Shown here in pieces: positions 44,507 through 53,463 of a stretch of 64,000 bases of DNA (positions are counted from its first letter, which is position 1; each line of letters starts with the position of its first letter). Below the pieces are notes generated by a model, which worked only from the letters and a program-made list of their open reading frames with translations, had not been told where the DNA came from and ran no database searches. A program made the translations under genes and the position numbers. Source of the DNA: Microvirga sp. KLBC 81 (lineage in GTDB: Bacteria; Pseudomonadota; Alphaproteobacteria; Rhizobiales; Beijerinckiaceae); the NCBI RefSeq assembly GCF_003075415.1, contig NZ_QDAH01000015.1, positions 28,128 through 92,127 of the forward strand, read 5' to 3'.

Positions 44507-45535
44507 ATGAGTCGACACATGCCTGCCGCCATGCCACGGAACTCGCAGGACAGCCAGATCATCGACCAAGCATGCCAGTCCAACAGGCTTGATGAACTGG
44601 AGAATGCGCTGAATGTGCTGGTCGCTCCACAGAGAATCGTGAACGCCTCGGCAGGCGACCGGGCCGACAGCATCCTTGCGTATCAGGGCCAAGCCGACCT
44701 CGGGGTCTTTCAACTGCGGATCGGACGTGACGTCGAGATCAACCTGGAGCCCGAGGAGGCTGACGATCGGATAGCGTTTGTCAGGACAGCATCGGGAGCG
44801 GGAGAGCTCCTTATAGAAGGCAAAACGGTTCCATGCTCGCGAGAACGAGCGGCCATTATTACGTCGGGCGCGCAGCGAATAACGCGAATTGCGGAGGACA
44901 TGGAAAGCAAAGTCTTTATGGCAGACCGCGTGAAGATGGCGGAGTGCTGCGCCAAGCTGCTGGGGCATGACATTCCAGGTTTCGTCAACTTCGACATTTC
45001 GGCCGATCTCGAGACCGCCTCCGGGCGCAGCTGGCTGCGGCTTCTGAGCTATGCCGAAGCCGAGCTGGCCGACCCGCACGCTTTCATCCGGCAGTCGCCA
45101 GTGGCCTGGCGGCAGTTCGAACAGCAGCTGCTCACCGGCTTTCTCCTCTCTCACCAGCATGGCTACTCGCAGGCCCTGCTGGCACCTCAGGCTGCGGCCG
45201 TACCGTTCTACGTCAAGCGGGCGGAAGCCTACATCGAGGCGCACTTTGCCGAGCCGTTGTCGCTGGCCGATCTGGCGGCTCAGGCGGGGGTGAGCGCGCG
45301 CAGCCTGCAGAACGGGTTTCAGAACTTCCGCAACATCACGCCGATGGGGTTCCTGCGCTCCGTGCGGCTGCGGCGGGCGCATGAGGCGCTGCTGTCAGCA
45401 GATCCTGCCGTCGTGACGGTGACGCAGATCGCATCAGCCTGCGGCTTCACGCATCTGGGCGAGTTCGGGACGGCCTACCGGCGTGTCTTTGGCGTGACGC
45501 CAGGTCAGACGCTGCAGAAAAAGCTGCGGCTGTAG
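44507..45535 (+). CDS. AraC-family transcriptional regulator, downstream copy
   Basis: The 342-residue paralog of the preceding gene starts 30 bases after it. The N-terminal sensor half is clearly homologous but diverged (SQIIDQACQSNRLDELENAL; EPEEADDRIAFVRTASGAGE). The C-terminal half from the VFMADRVKMAECC region onward is identical at the DNA level. A run GAGGGGG precedes the ATG. The two regulators should recognise the same sites but answer different signals; targets are unknown. Confidence 0.9.
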   Translation: MSRHMPAAMPRNSQDSQIIDQACQSNRLDELENALNVLVAPQRIVNASAGDRADSILAYQGQADLGVFQLRIGRDVEINLEPEEADDRIAFVRTASGAGELLIEGKTVPCSRERAAIITSGAQRITRIAEDMESKVFMADRVKMAECCAKLLGHDIPGFVNFDISADLETASGRSWLRLLSYAEAELADPHAFIRQSPVAWRQFEQQLLTGFLLSHQHGYSQALLAPQAAAVPFYVKRAEAYIEAHFAEPLSLADLAAQAGVSARSLQNGFQNFRNITPMGFLRSVRLRRAHEALLSADPAVVTVTQIASACGFTHLGEFGTAYRRVFGVTPGQTLQKKLRL

Positions 45536-45547
45536 AGTGTGTTCCTG
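44908..45547 (+). repeat. Exact 640-bp direct repeat, copy 2
   Basis: Second copy of 43849-44488. No substitution was noticed. Confidence 0.93.
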
Positions 45548-45803
45548 GACGATGCTATCGTATTCCTACGATGCAACCTTTGCACATCCTGGAAGATCTT
45601 CTCCATTCCGGCCACGATCTCAGAGACGCGCTCGCGTATGCTCCAGCGACAGTTTTGGGAACGCCCGCCGAACATCCATGGGCTTTTCCTCGAACTTTTC
45701 CTTTCAAACCAGTCCCATAGGTTCCATTATGTTCTGAACTCTGAAACCTTAGGCTTGCGTAGGGGTTCTCAAATCGTTGGAGAAACCAAGCCATTGAGAG
45801 CAT
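45548..45803. other. Intergenic region before the tRNA-Pro fragment
   Basis: 256 bases; open frames here have no domain. It should contain the original tRNA promoter. Confidence 0.35.
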
Positions 45804-45844
45804 CGGGGTATAGCGCAGTCTGGTAGCGCATCTGCTTTGGGAGA
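45804..45844 (+). pseudogene. tRNA-Pro (TGG) 5' fragment
   Basis: CGGGGTATAGCGCAGTCTGG followed by TAGCGCATCTGCTTTGGGAG is the acceptor 5' strand, D-arm and anticodon loop (TGG) of tRNA-Pro. The 3' anticodon stem and T-arm do not follow, and no TACCCCG acceptor complement is found downstream. A tyrosine integrase remnant ends 43 bases away, so this is a likely att-site scar. Confidence 0.7.
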
Positions 45845-45886
45845 AGGCGGTCATGTTCCCCGCCGCAGCCCCTAACCTCCTGATCC

Positions 45887-46926
45887 TTAAAGTTTTTTCT
45901 CGGCGCCTCCGGGCACCTCTTCCGCCGCGTCGGGAATGTTGTCGGGACTTGCCGTTTCGGTCGGGACGAGGGCCGCTTTTTCCATCCCTTCCAGCACATC
46001 GTCGTGCAGCACATGGGCATATTTGAGGGTGGTGGTGATACCCTCGTGCCGCAGCATTTCTTTCACGATCCGCAGCTTTCCGGTGGCGCGCAGCACGCGG
46101 ATGGCAGCGGTGTGGCGGTTATCGTGCCAGCGGTAATCTTTGATCTTGCCCCGGATCGTGCGCCGGAAGATCGTCTTTAATCCCTCGTATGCAATCGGGT
46201 AGCGTTCGCCTTTGATGAAACCTTTCCGTGTGTAGGTGGCAACATAGGTGAACACCGCTTCGAGGTGGTGACCTTGCAGGAGCCAGAGGAGCTTGCGCAC
46301 GGATGGTGGGAGCGAGATCGAAGCGAGCTTGTTGCCTTTACCCAAGATCCAGAGCTTGCGCGCTCCCCAATCCACCCGGTTTCAGGTGAGCGAAACGCAC
46401 TCATCCAGGCGGCACCCGGTGAGGAGGGTAAAGCGCACGATGGGGTGATAATCTTCCCGCAGGTGCGTGAAAAGATCCTGTTCCTCCTCCGCGCGCAGTT
46501 CGCGCACCCGTTCGCTGTCTTCCTTGAGGCGATGGATTTTCCAATTGATCTGCGGCATAGGTTCGCGCCAGATCAGCGCTGCCCGGTTCATCACCCGGCG
46601 CAGGGGCTCGACCACGGTACGGTTGACGGTGGAGGGTTTCACCAGCTTGCCGCTGCAGGTGCGCTCACCCCGGCGTTTGGCGACGAGCCGGGCCACCATC
46701 CATCGGTGATGACCGCAAGGCGAGTGGTGAGGCCGATTTCCCGCTGGAGTCACGCGAGGCACCACTCAGCATCGACAGCGCTGGGTTGGTGCTGGGCCAC
46801 CTCCTCCCAATAGCGCGTTGAGGCCGCACCGAAGGTCATGGGTTCCCGGCCTCGCTTCTCCTCCTCCTCAACCTGCTTGAATGCTTCGGCCTTCTTTCGG
46901 CGTTCGTAGGCATCCGCTTCGCGCTT
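45887..46926 (-). pseudogene. Tyrosine-type phage/island integrase, decayed
   Basis: Remnant of about 340 codons. The core-binding segment (TVNRTVVEPLRRVMNRA) and first catalytic Arg (TGCRLDECVSLT) are in one stretch. After an in-frame TGA at 46384-46382, where relatives usually have Trp, the frame resumes with VDWGARKLWILGKGNK, then WHDNRHTAAIRVLR, LRHEGI and the nucleophile region TTLKYAHV. A frameshift near 46750-46765 separates the N-terminal part (PMTFGAASTRYWEEVAQH). The 5' end runs into an interspersed repeat at 46927. It was probably the integrase that used the adjacent tRNA-Pro. Confidence 0.8.
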
Positions 46927-47065
46927 ACAGCATCGGACGTGAAAAGTGGATCTGCACTTTTGGGACCCATCCGATGCTTTCTCCTCCAATGAGAGCATCG
47001 TTGAGAGCGGAAAACCGGATCCCCTTTTCGCTGACGCGGACCTTCGGTTCCGCACGATGCGCTAG
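46927..47065. repeat. Interspersed hairpin repeat, copy 4
   Basis: ACAGCATCGGACGTGAAAAG ... CGCACGATGCGCTAG. The first hairpin pairs GCATCGG with CCGATGC and AAAAGTGG(ATCTG)CACTTTT. It sits at the truncated 5' end of the integrase and ends in CTAG (47062-47065). Confidence 0.85.
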
Positions 47066-47265
47066 AACGGCGGGATCCCGTACTTCGTCGTGTAATCCAG
47101 GAGAATGCCCGTCAGGGCGGCTCCCAAGAGGAGGATCAGGACCAAAAACGACGAGGAAACTGGGGTCAAGGAAGATCCCGAACTCCCTGCGCAAGGTACT
47201 GCGCTCCTCTGCCATACGGAGCCTTTTCGGCACAACGGATCCTCTATCCTGGCGTGGACTCCCAA
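47062..47265 (-). CDS. Doubtful small membrane ORF
   Basis: Up to 67 residues with one hydrophobic segment (SSSFLVLILLLGAALTGILL) and tail DYTTKYGIPPF. The start is uncertain and there is no clear ribosome site. Its stop is supplied by the CTAG end of repeat copy 4. It could be a remnant of a longer gene cut by that repeat. Confidence 0.3.
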   Translation of the reverse strand: MGVHARIEDPLCRKGSVWQRSAVPCAGSSGSSLTPVSSSFLVLILLLGAALTGILLDYTTKYGIPPF

Positions 47266-47366
47266 AACACTAAGCCAAGCTTATTCTCGCCCGTGGTCTC
47301 TTGTCCTTTGAGGGGTCCGCTCGTGCTGACGCTATGGGCAAGCTCTCATGCAGGAGGCCTTTTCCC

Positions 47367-47591
47367 ATGTCAGGCCATGTTCCCATGTCAGGCCATGCAA
47401 TCCACATCAAGATCGATGGACGAACCTACGCGGGCACCTACAAGGTTGACCGCAAGATCCCCACCGTCACAACACCCTACGGCCGGAAATCGGCTGAGAT
47501 TGCCCCGCGGGTGGCACGCGACACCCAGGCTCACCAGCTTTTGCAGGAGCTGGTCCAACAGGAAAAGGCCCGCAAGGGCTCGACCCTCTGA
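47367..47591 (+). CDS. Small basic hypothetical protein
   Basis: The 74-residue protein starts at ATG 47367 with an AGGAGG site 9 bases upstream. An 18-base tandem duplication (TTCCCATGTCAGGCCATG, 47362-47397) gives two in-frame ATGs and the repeated start MSGHVP-MSGHAI. The core IKIDGRTYAGTYKVDRKIPT looks like a small beta fold with a helical tail (TQAHQLLQELVQQEKARKG). Function is unknown. Confidence 0.55.
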   Translation: MSGHVPMSGHAIHIKIDGRTYAGTYKVDRKIPTVTTPYGRKSAEIAPRVARDTQAHQLLQELVQQEKARKGSTL

Positions 47592-47593
47592 TC

Positions 47594-47835
47594 ATGCGCC
47601 ATCTCGGTCAGCCCTGGGATCTCGCAATCTCTTCGGTGGGCTGTCCATTGTCGCCCACGCGATTGCCAGACATTCCAGGAAAGCATTCGAAGCCGCCCTG
47701 CGGGATGTCCTCACCCGCGACTCCGGGAAATTCCCCTACCTGCGGGAGTGGGATTTCCGCTACTGGCACAGAATCGGGCTTGCGGCGGCGGGGCTCTCGA
47801 TCCTCTGCTCGGTCTTGTGGCTCATCTCCCAGTAG
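47594..47835 (+). pseudogene. Frameshifted paralog of the small membrane protein at 56006
   Basis: Translation from ATG 47594 must shift frame near 47627-47632 to continue as GGLSIVAHAIARHSRKAFEA and REWDFRYWHRIGLAAAGLSI, closely matching the intact gene at 56006-56269. Aligned DNA (GCAATC-TCTTCGGTGGG here against GCAATCCTCTCCGGCGGA there) shows a one-base deletion. It is convergent with the first kup gene, with 19 bases between stops. Confidence 0.7.
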
Positions 47836-47854
47836 GAGACCCGTCCGCCATACC

Positions 47855-49786
47855 TCAGATCGTGATCCGCGACCCCACCTCGACCGCCCGGTCCTCGGGG
47901 ATGCAGAACTGGTCCGTGATGTCGCTCGCGGACCGCGCCAGCGGGATGAAGAGGTAATCCTGCCAGAGCGGCAGGCCTGACTGCGCCGAGGCTTGCAGCG
48001 CCCGCCGCGACAGGAAGAACGACGCGTTCGCCAGGTCGAAGTTCGCCGCCTCCAGCGCCCTGGGCACGTTCGGGTGCTCCATGAAGCCGAAGCGCACCGT
48101 CACCCGCGAGAACCGCTCCGAGAGCTTCTCCGTGGTGATGCGGCCTTCATCGGGACGGCGCGGGATCTCCTCGGTGACCACGGTCAGGATCACGTTCCGA
48201 TCGTGCAGCACCTTGTTGTGTTTCATGTTATGCAGCAGGGCGGCAGGCACATCCTGGGCGTTCCCGGTCAGGAAGATGGCCGTGCCGGGCACCCGCGGCG
48301 CCGAACTGCTCTCCGCCATGCGGATGAACTCGGCCAAGGGCGGACGGCCCCGGTGCGAAATCTCTGCCAGCAGGCGCGTGCCCTTGCGCCAAGTCCGCAT
48401 CAGGATGAACAGCCCGGTCCCAACCAGCAGCGGGAACCAGCCGCCCTGCGGGATCTTGAGCGCGTTCGCCCCCAGGAACACGAGCTCGATGGCGAGGAAC
48501 GGGGCCAGCACCAGCGCAGTGACAACTGGTGACCAGCCCCAGAACTTCCACGCCACGATGAACAGCAGGCACGAGGTGATAACCATGTCGCCGGTCACGG
48601 CAAGCCCGTAGGCCGCCGCCAGGGCGCTCGAGGTCTGGAACAGGATGACGAGCAGGATGACGGCCGCGAGCAGAAGCCAGTTGATGAACGGGACGTAGAT
48701 TTGGCCCTTCTCCGTCTCGGAGGTGCGCAGCACGCGGAATCGGGGTAGCACACCGAGATTCATCGCCTGCTCCGAGATCGAGAACGCGCCCGTGATCACC
48801 GCCTGGCTGGCGATGATGGTCGCGACCGTGGCGAGGATCACCATCGGCAGCAGCGCCCAGGAGGGGTAGAGCAGGAAGAACGGGTTCTCCAGCCCTTCAG
48901 GGTGCGCCAGCAGCATGGCGCCTTGCCCGAGATAGTTGAGCGCGAGCGCCGGCAGGACGAGGCCGAGCCAGGCGGTGCGGATCGGCGCGCGCCCGAAATG
49001 ACCCATGTCGGCATAGAGCGCCTCCGCGCCGGTCACGGACAGGAAGACCGCACCCAGGGCGAGGAGCCCCGCGGTACCGTGACTCGCCAAGAAGCTGACG
49101 CCATGTACGGGATTGATGGCGGCGACGACGCTGAGGTCGTCCCGGATGTGCATCAGGCCGCCCAAGGCCATGACCAGGAACCAAAAGGCGGTGATCGGCC
49201 CGAAGAACGCGGCCACGCTCGCGGTGCCGAACCGCTGCACGGCGAAGAGCGTGATCAGGATCACGAGGCTCAGCGGCACCACGTAGGACTCGAAGGCGGG
49301 CGTCAGCAGCTTGAGGCCTTCGACCGCCGACAGGACGGAGATGGCGGGGGTGATGATGACATCGCCATAGAACAGCGAGGCGCCCACCATGCCGAGGACG
49401 ATGGTGACCCCGGTGCTGTGTCCAAGGGCGCGCTGGGCCAGCGTCACCAGCGAGAGGGTGCCGCCCTCGCCGTTGTTGTCGGCCCGCAGGACGATGGCCA
49501 CGTACTTGACCGTCACGATGATGATCAGCGCCCACAGGATGAGAGAGACGACTCCCAGCACCATTTCACGGGTGAGTGCGCCGGGGCCGGCAGGGCCGGT
49601 GGCGGCGGCGAGGCTCTCCTTGAGGGCATAGAGCGGACTGGTGCCGATGTCGCCGTAGACGACCCCGATGGTGCCCAAGGTGAGAGCCCAGAAGGAGGTT
49701 GGGGCGGCATGCGTGTAATCTGGAGAGCCTGTGGCGGTGCCTGCGCTGACTTCGGTGGTGGCCACGATCAGCCCTCCCTTGCTCAT
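47855..49786 (-). CDS. kup: Kup-family potassium transporter, copy 1
   Basis: The 643-residue K+:H+ symporter has the Kup signature [20 protein letters not shown] at the N-terminus, twelve predicted helices in the first about 450 residues, and a C-terminal cytoplasmic domain (PRVPGTAIFLTGNAQDVPAA; MKHNKVLHDRNVILT). Start ATG 49786 is chosen from alignment with the second kup; the frame runs further upstream through the divergent corA. It takes up K+ in the inner membrane. It lies divergent from corA with 123 bases between. Confidence 0.94.
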   Translation of the reverse strand: MSKGGLIVATTEVSAGTATGSPDYTHAAPTSFWALTLGTIGVVYGDIGTSPLYALKESLAAATGPAGPGALTREMVLGVVSLILWALIIIVTVKYVAIVLRADNNGEGGTLSLVTLAQRALGHSTGVTIVLGMVGASLFYGDVIITPAISVLSAVEGLKLLTPAFESYVVPLSLVILITLFAVQRFGTASVAAFFGPITAFWFLVMALGGLMHIRDDLSVVAAINPVHGVSFLASHGTAGLLALGAVFLSVTGAEALYADMGHFGRAPIRTAWLGLVLPALALNYLGQGAMLLAHPEGLENPFFLLYPSWALLPMVILATVATIIASQAVITGAFSISEQAMNLGVLPRFRVLRTSETEKGQIYVPFINWLLLAAVILLVILFQTSSALAAAYGLAVTGDMVITSCLLFIVAWKFWGWSPVVTALVLAPFLAIELVFLGANALKIPQGGWFPLLVGTGLFILMRTWRKGTRLLAEISHRGRPPLAEFIRMAESSSAPRVPGTAIFLTGNAQDVPAALLHNMKHNKVLHDRNVILTVVTEEIPRRPDEGRITTEKLSERFSRVTVRFGFMEHPNVPRALEAANFDLANASFFLSRRALQASAQSGLPLWQDYLFIPLARSASDITDQFCIPEDRAVEVGSRITI

Positions 49787-49909
49787 GAAACGTACTCGGC
49801 TTCCGTGGCCTAACGTAGCCGCGCCTTGGAGGGTTTCACCTCGGGCGGCACGCGGAGTGTCGGCATCCCGGCGGTGGCACCGTACGCCACAGCCAAGCGT
49901 TGACTGATC

Positions 49910-50923
49910 ATGGCGAACTCTCTCAGGCTCGTTGCAGCGCAGGCTGAAAAACCACCAGGAGTGGTCGCGTCGGCCGTGTATGCAGGAGGCCGGCGCGTGG
50001 CCGACATTGCGATCGACGAGGCGGGGGAATGGTCGCGCAAGCCCGGACACGTGGTCTGGATCGGCCTGCACGAGCCCGGCTTGGACCTCCTGCGGCGACT
50101 CCAACAGGAATTCGGCCTGCACGAGCTTGCCATCGAGGACGCCCTCAAGGCGCACCAGCGGCCCAAGCTCGAACAGTACGGCGAGGCGTTCTTCATCGTT
50201 GCGCGCACGGCCCAGATGCTGGACGGGCGCATCGCCTTTGGCGAGACCCATCTGTTCGTTGGACAAGGTTATGTGGTCTCCGTCCGCCACGGCGCCTCGA
50301 CGTCTTATACTCCCGTGCGGGAGCGCTGCGAGGCGGCTCCCAAGGCGCTCTCAGAGGGCGAGGACTTCATCCTCTATGCCATTCTCGACTTCATCGTCGA
50401 CAACTACATGCCGGTCATCGAGACCATCCAGGCCGAGGTGGAGGAGATCGAGGACAGCGTCCTGGGCGCGAACCCATTACAGGATCAGATGACACGGATC
50501 TACCAGTTGCGCCGGGACCTGCTGCGCCTGCGCAATGCCGCGGTGCCGCTGGTGGAGGTCTGCCGCCGCCTGGAGCAGCCCGGGCTGCCCGGGATCGATG
50601 TGGCGATGCAGCCGCTGTTCCGCGACGTCTCCGACCACATCCGCCGGGTGCAGGAGGAGATCGAATCGCTGCGCGAGGTGCTGGCGTTTGCGTTCGAGGC
50701 CAGCCTAATGCGGGGCCAGTCCCAGCAGACCGAGATCACGCGCAGGCTGGCGGCCTGGGCGGCGATCCTGGCGGTGCCGACGGCGGTGGCCGGCATCTAT
50801 GGCATGAACTTCGAGTTCATGCCCGAGCTCCACTCGAGATACGGCTATCCCCTTGTGCTGACGGTCATTGCTGTAGTGTGTGGCTGGCTGTACTGGCGCT
50901 TCCGCCAGAAGCGGTGGCTCTAG
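49910..50923 (+). CDS. corA: CorA-family magnesium/cobalt channel
   Basis: The 337-residue protein has a large N-terminal cytoplasmic domain, a long helical stalk (DFIVDNYMPVIETIQAEVEE) and two C-terminal membrane helices with the pore signature GMN in GIYGMNFEFMPEL. The last residues are basic (RFRQKRWL). It mediates Mg2+ influx as a pentamer. It sits between kup and the KdpD-like kinase gene, suggesting a cation-homeostasis block. Confidence 0.93.
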   Translation: MANSLRLVAAQAEKPPGVVASAVYAGGRRVADIAIDEAGEWSRKPGHVVWIGLHEPGLDLLRRLQQEFGLHELAIEDALKAHQRPKLEQYGEAFFIVARTAQMLDGRIAFGETHLFVGQGYVVSVRHGASTSYTPVRERCEAAPKALSEGEDFILYAILDFIVDNYMPVIETIQAEVEEIEDSVLGANPLQDQMTRIYQLRRDLLRLRNAAVPLVEVCRRLEQPGLPGIDVAMQPLFRDVSDHIRRVQEEIESLREVLAFAFEASLMRGQSQQTEITRRLAAWAAILAVPTAVAGIYGMNFEFMPELHSRYGYPLVLTVIAVVCGWLYWRFRQKRWL

Positions 50924-51009
50924 GCAATTCGGCGAACGCATCCTGGGGCGGCTCACGTGCGACCCAGACTATGGCCAAGAACCAAGGAATGACGTAGGTC
51001 ATACGCCCG

Positions 51010-52605
51010 ATGGTCATTTTTGGTCCCCGGTCGCGTCGTGCTGCGCAATCCTTGTTCGGGAGCGGACACGGGAGATCCTCAGCCCGCGCCGGGAAGAGGG
51101 ATCGCCTCTTGGAGGTAGCGTGGCCCTACCTCTGGTCCGCCGCGGCGGTTGCCGCGGCGGCAGGGATCGGCCTCGGATTGACGGCCCTGGTCCGTCTCCC
51201 GAACGTTTCGATGGTCTTCCTCTTGGCGGTCCTGTTTTCGGCTGCCCGCTTCGGCATCTGGCCGGCCCTGTTCTCGTCGGGGCTGTCGTTCCTGGCCTAT
51301 AACTTCTTCTTCATCGAGCCGCTCCATACTTTCTCGGTCACCGAACCCCATGAACTGCTCTCGCTGTTCGTACTTTTGGCCGCCGCTGTCCTGACCTCGG
51401 CCATTGCGGGCCGCGCCAGGGATCAGGCGAGCAGGGCGGCGGAGCGCGAAGCCGCCTCGCAGCGCCTGTACAAGTTCGCACGCCGTCTGTCGGCACTGGC
51501 CGATCCCCAGTCCGTGCTCGATCATGCGGCCATCCAAGCCCACGGCGATCTGCATCGCCCTTGCGCGATCCTGTTGCGGCAGGAAAGCGGCCTCGTGGTG
51601 TCGGCCGCCTGGCCGCCCGACGATCAGTTCAGCCCGGAGGCCCTCTCGGCAGCGACGCTGGCCCTGTCGCAGGAGCAAGCCACGGGCGCCGGAACCTCGG
51701 TCGACCCAACAATTCCGTGGCTCTTTCTGCCTCTTCGCACGCCCAGCGGTGCCATCGGGGTCCTTGGCGTTGCCCACCCCGACAATGCACCTCTTACTCC
51801 CGAGGCGCGAACACTTGTCGAGACCCTGGCGGAGCTGACCGCAACGGCCCTGGAGCGGGCGCGCCTTGCACAGGAAATTACAACCACGCGGGCCGCCGCC
51901 GAGGCCGAGAGGGTCCGCAACACCCTGCTGGCCTCGATCAGCCATGACTTCCGTACGCCGCTGGCATCCATCCTCGGCGCTGCGACCAGCCTGATCGAGT
52001 ATGGCGCACGGCTGCCGGACCCGGCCCGCCGTGACCTGCTCGCGCAGGTGAAGGACGAAGCGGAACACCTGGACGGGATGGTCCGCAACCTCCTGGCGAT
52101 GACGCGGCTGGAGGCCGGGGCGCTCGAGCTTAACCGAGACTGGATCGACGTGCGGGAACTGCTTGACCGCACCGTCGCCCTCGTGAAGCGTCGTGGGGCA
52201 ATCCAGACGTTCCAGGTTCGCGTGAACGAAGCGGTTCCGTTTGTCGCCGGGGACCCAAACCTGCTGGACCAGGTTCTGGCCAACGTGCTCGGGAACGCTG
52301 TGCAACATGCAGGCCCTGCCGCCCATGTCGATCTTCATGCCGAGCGCGAAGGAGATCAGGTTGTGCTCTCGGTGACGGATGACGGCCCCGGAATCCCCTT
52401 GGACGTGCTGCCGCGTGTCTTCGAGAAGTTCGCGCGGGCGCCAAGGCCGAGCGGCGACGCCGGCGAGGGGACAGGGCTCGGCCTCGCCATCGTCAGGGGG
52501 GTTGTTGAGGCTCATCACGGCACTGTCGCGGCGACAAGCCCGGTTGCGCACGGACGTGGGACCCGGATCGAGATCAGATTGCCACTTCCGAAGGACGACC
52601 CATGA
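51010..52605 (+). CDS. KdpD-like sensor histidine kinase lacking the N-terminal KdpD/USP domains
   Basis: The 531-residue protein begins at the DUF4118 four-helix membrane region (about 37-135: VFLLAVLFSAARFGIWPALF; LSFLAYNFFFIEPLHTF). A GAF-like domain (about 150-285), HisKA with His312 (ASISHDFRTPLASIL) and a HATPase domain (N-box NVLGNAVQHA 425-434, DDGPGIP 457-463, GEGTGLGLAI 485-494) follow. Normal KdpD is about 900 residues, with a Walker-A KdpD domain and a USP domain ahead of this; both are absent and no remnants were seen. Its stop overlaps kdpE by 4 bases. Confidence 0.9.
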   Translation: MVIFGPRSRRAAQSLFGSGHGRSSARAGKRDRLLEVAWPYLWSAAAVAAAAGIGLGLTALVRLPNVSMVFLLAVLFSAARFGIWPALFSSGLSFLAYNFFFIEPLHTFSVTEPHELLSLFVLLAAAVLTSAIAGRARDQASRAAEREAASQRLYKFARRLSALADPQSVLDHAAIQAHGDLHRPCAILLRQESGLVVSAAWPPDDQFSPEALSAATLALSQEQATGAGTSVDPTIPWLFLPLRTPSGAIGVLGVAHPDNAPLTPEARTLVETLAELTATALERARLAQEITTTRAAAEAERVRNTLLASISHDFRTPLASILGAATSLIEYGARLPDPARRDLLAQVKDEAEHLDGMVRNLLAMTRLEAGALELNRDWIDVRELLDRTVALVKRRGAIQTFQVRVNEAVPFVAGDPNLLDQVLANVLGNAVQHAGPAAHVDLHAEREGDQVVLSVTDDGPGIPLDVLPRVFEKFARAPRPSGDAGEGTGLGLAIVRGVVEAHHGTVAATSPVAHGRGTRIEIRLPLPKDDP

Positions 52606-53294
52606 CCAATCCCGCCCGCGTCCTCGTTGTCGATGACGAGCCGGCCATCCACCGCTTCCTCGCGCCGGCGCTTCTGGCGAATGACTATGAGGTTCTCAAA
52701 GCCAACAACGGGAGCGATGCCCTTCGGCAGATTGCATCGGACGCTCCGGACATCGTCATTCTGGACCTCGGCCTGCCGGACATGGATGGAAAGGACGTCA
52801 TCACCCGGGTACGCCAATGGTCTGATGTGCCGATCATCATTCTTTCGGCCCGCGACCGGGAGGCTGAGAAGATTGCCGCCCTGGACCTCGGCGCTGACGA
52901 TTTCGTCAACAAGCCCTTCGGCGTCGGCGAGCTGATGGCGCGCCTGCGGGCGGCGTTGCGCCACCGCATGCAGCGCAATGGCGAGACGCCGGTCGTGGGT
53001 GTCGGCGGCCTGGAGATCAATGTTCCCCGCCGACGGGTGACATGGCAGGGCACCGAGGTGAACTTGAGCCCGAAGGAGTTCGATCTCCTCGCCTTCCTGG
53101 CGCGGCACGTCGGCAAGGTGGTGACGCATCGGCAGATCCTGACTGCCGTGTGGGGGCCGGCCCACGAGCATGACACCCAATACCTGCGGGTCTACATCGG
53201 CCAGCTCCGGCAGAAGATCGAGCCGAACCCATCCGATCCCCGCTTCATCCTGACGGAGTCAGGCATCGGCTATCGCCTGCTCGACATGGCTTGA
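52602..53294 (+). CDS. kdpE: KdpE-type response regulator (OmpR family)
   Basis: The 230-residue regulator has a receiver domain (VDDEPAIHRFL; phospho-Asp in DIVILDLGLPDMDG; NKPFGVGEL with the conserved Lys) and a winged-helix DNA-binding domain (VNLSPKEFDLLAFLARHVGK; YLRVYIGQLRQKIE). The match to KdpE is strong throughout. It is coupled to the kinase gene by ATGA overlap. No kdpFABC is in the window; a kup gene follows 600 bases downstream, so it may control the kup genes here. Confidence 0.9.
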   Translation: MTNPARVLVVDDEPAIHRFLAPALLANDYEVLKANNGSDALRQIASDAPDIVILDLGLPDMDGKDVITRVRQWSDVPIIILSARDREAEKIAALDLGADDFVNKPFGVGELMARLRAALRHRMQRNGETPVVGVGGLEINVPRRRVTWQGTEVNLSPKEFDLLAFLARHVGKVVTHRQILTAVWGPAHEHDTQYLRVYIGQLRQKIEPNPSDPRFILTESGIGYRLLDMA

Positions 53295-53382
53295 GCGGCT
53301 TTCGGGCCGGCGTCTTTATACGGCCTTTATATCGCGGCCCTCACTTCCGCATCGAATTTTTATGCGAACCGGATCATGTCTC

Positions 53383-53453
53383 CCCGACAGGGCAGGACAC
53401 GGCCATTTGGCTCGCGGAGAGCTGATTGGCCGGACCCGTCGTGCCCTGTCGGG
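53383..53453. repeat. Nested inverted repeat after kdpE
   Basis: Outer arms CCCGACAGGGCA (53383-53394) and TGCCCTGTCGGG (53442-53453), perfect over 12 bases; inner arms CGGCCA (53400-53405) and TGGCCG (53427-53432). It lies just before the likely start of the next gene and could be an RNA structure or an operator pair. Confidence 0.6.
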
Positions 53454-53463
53454 ACAAGCTGGC

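Noticed and set aside
46927..47065. CRISPR-like or tRNA-like structure in the repeat
   Set aside because: The hairpins recur as dispersed single copies, not as regularly spaced arrays, and no cloverleaf can be drawn.
51079..52551. 490-codon minus-strand frame opposite the KdpD-like kinase, and a 580-codon one opposite the second kup
   Set aside because: Antisense shadows with biased composition; the plus-strand products carry all expected catalytic motifs.
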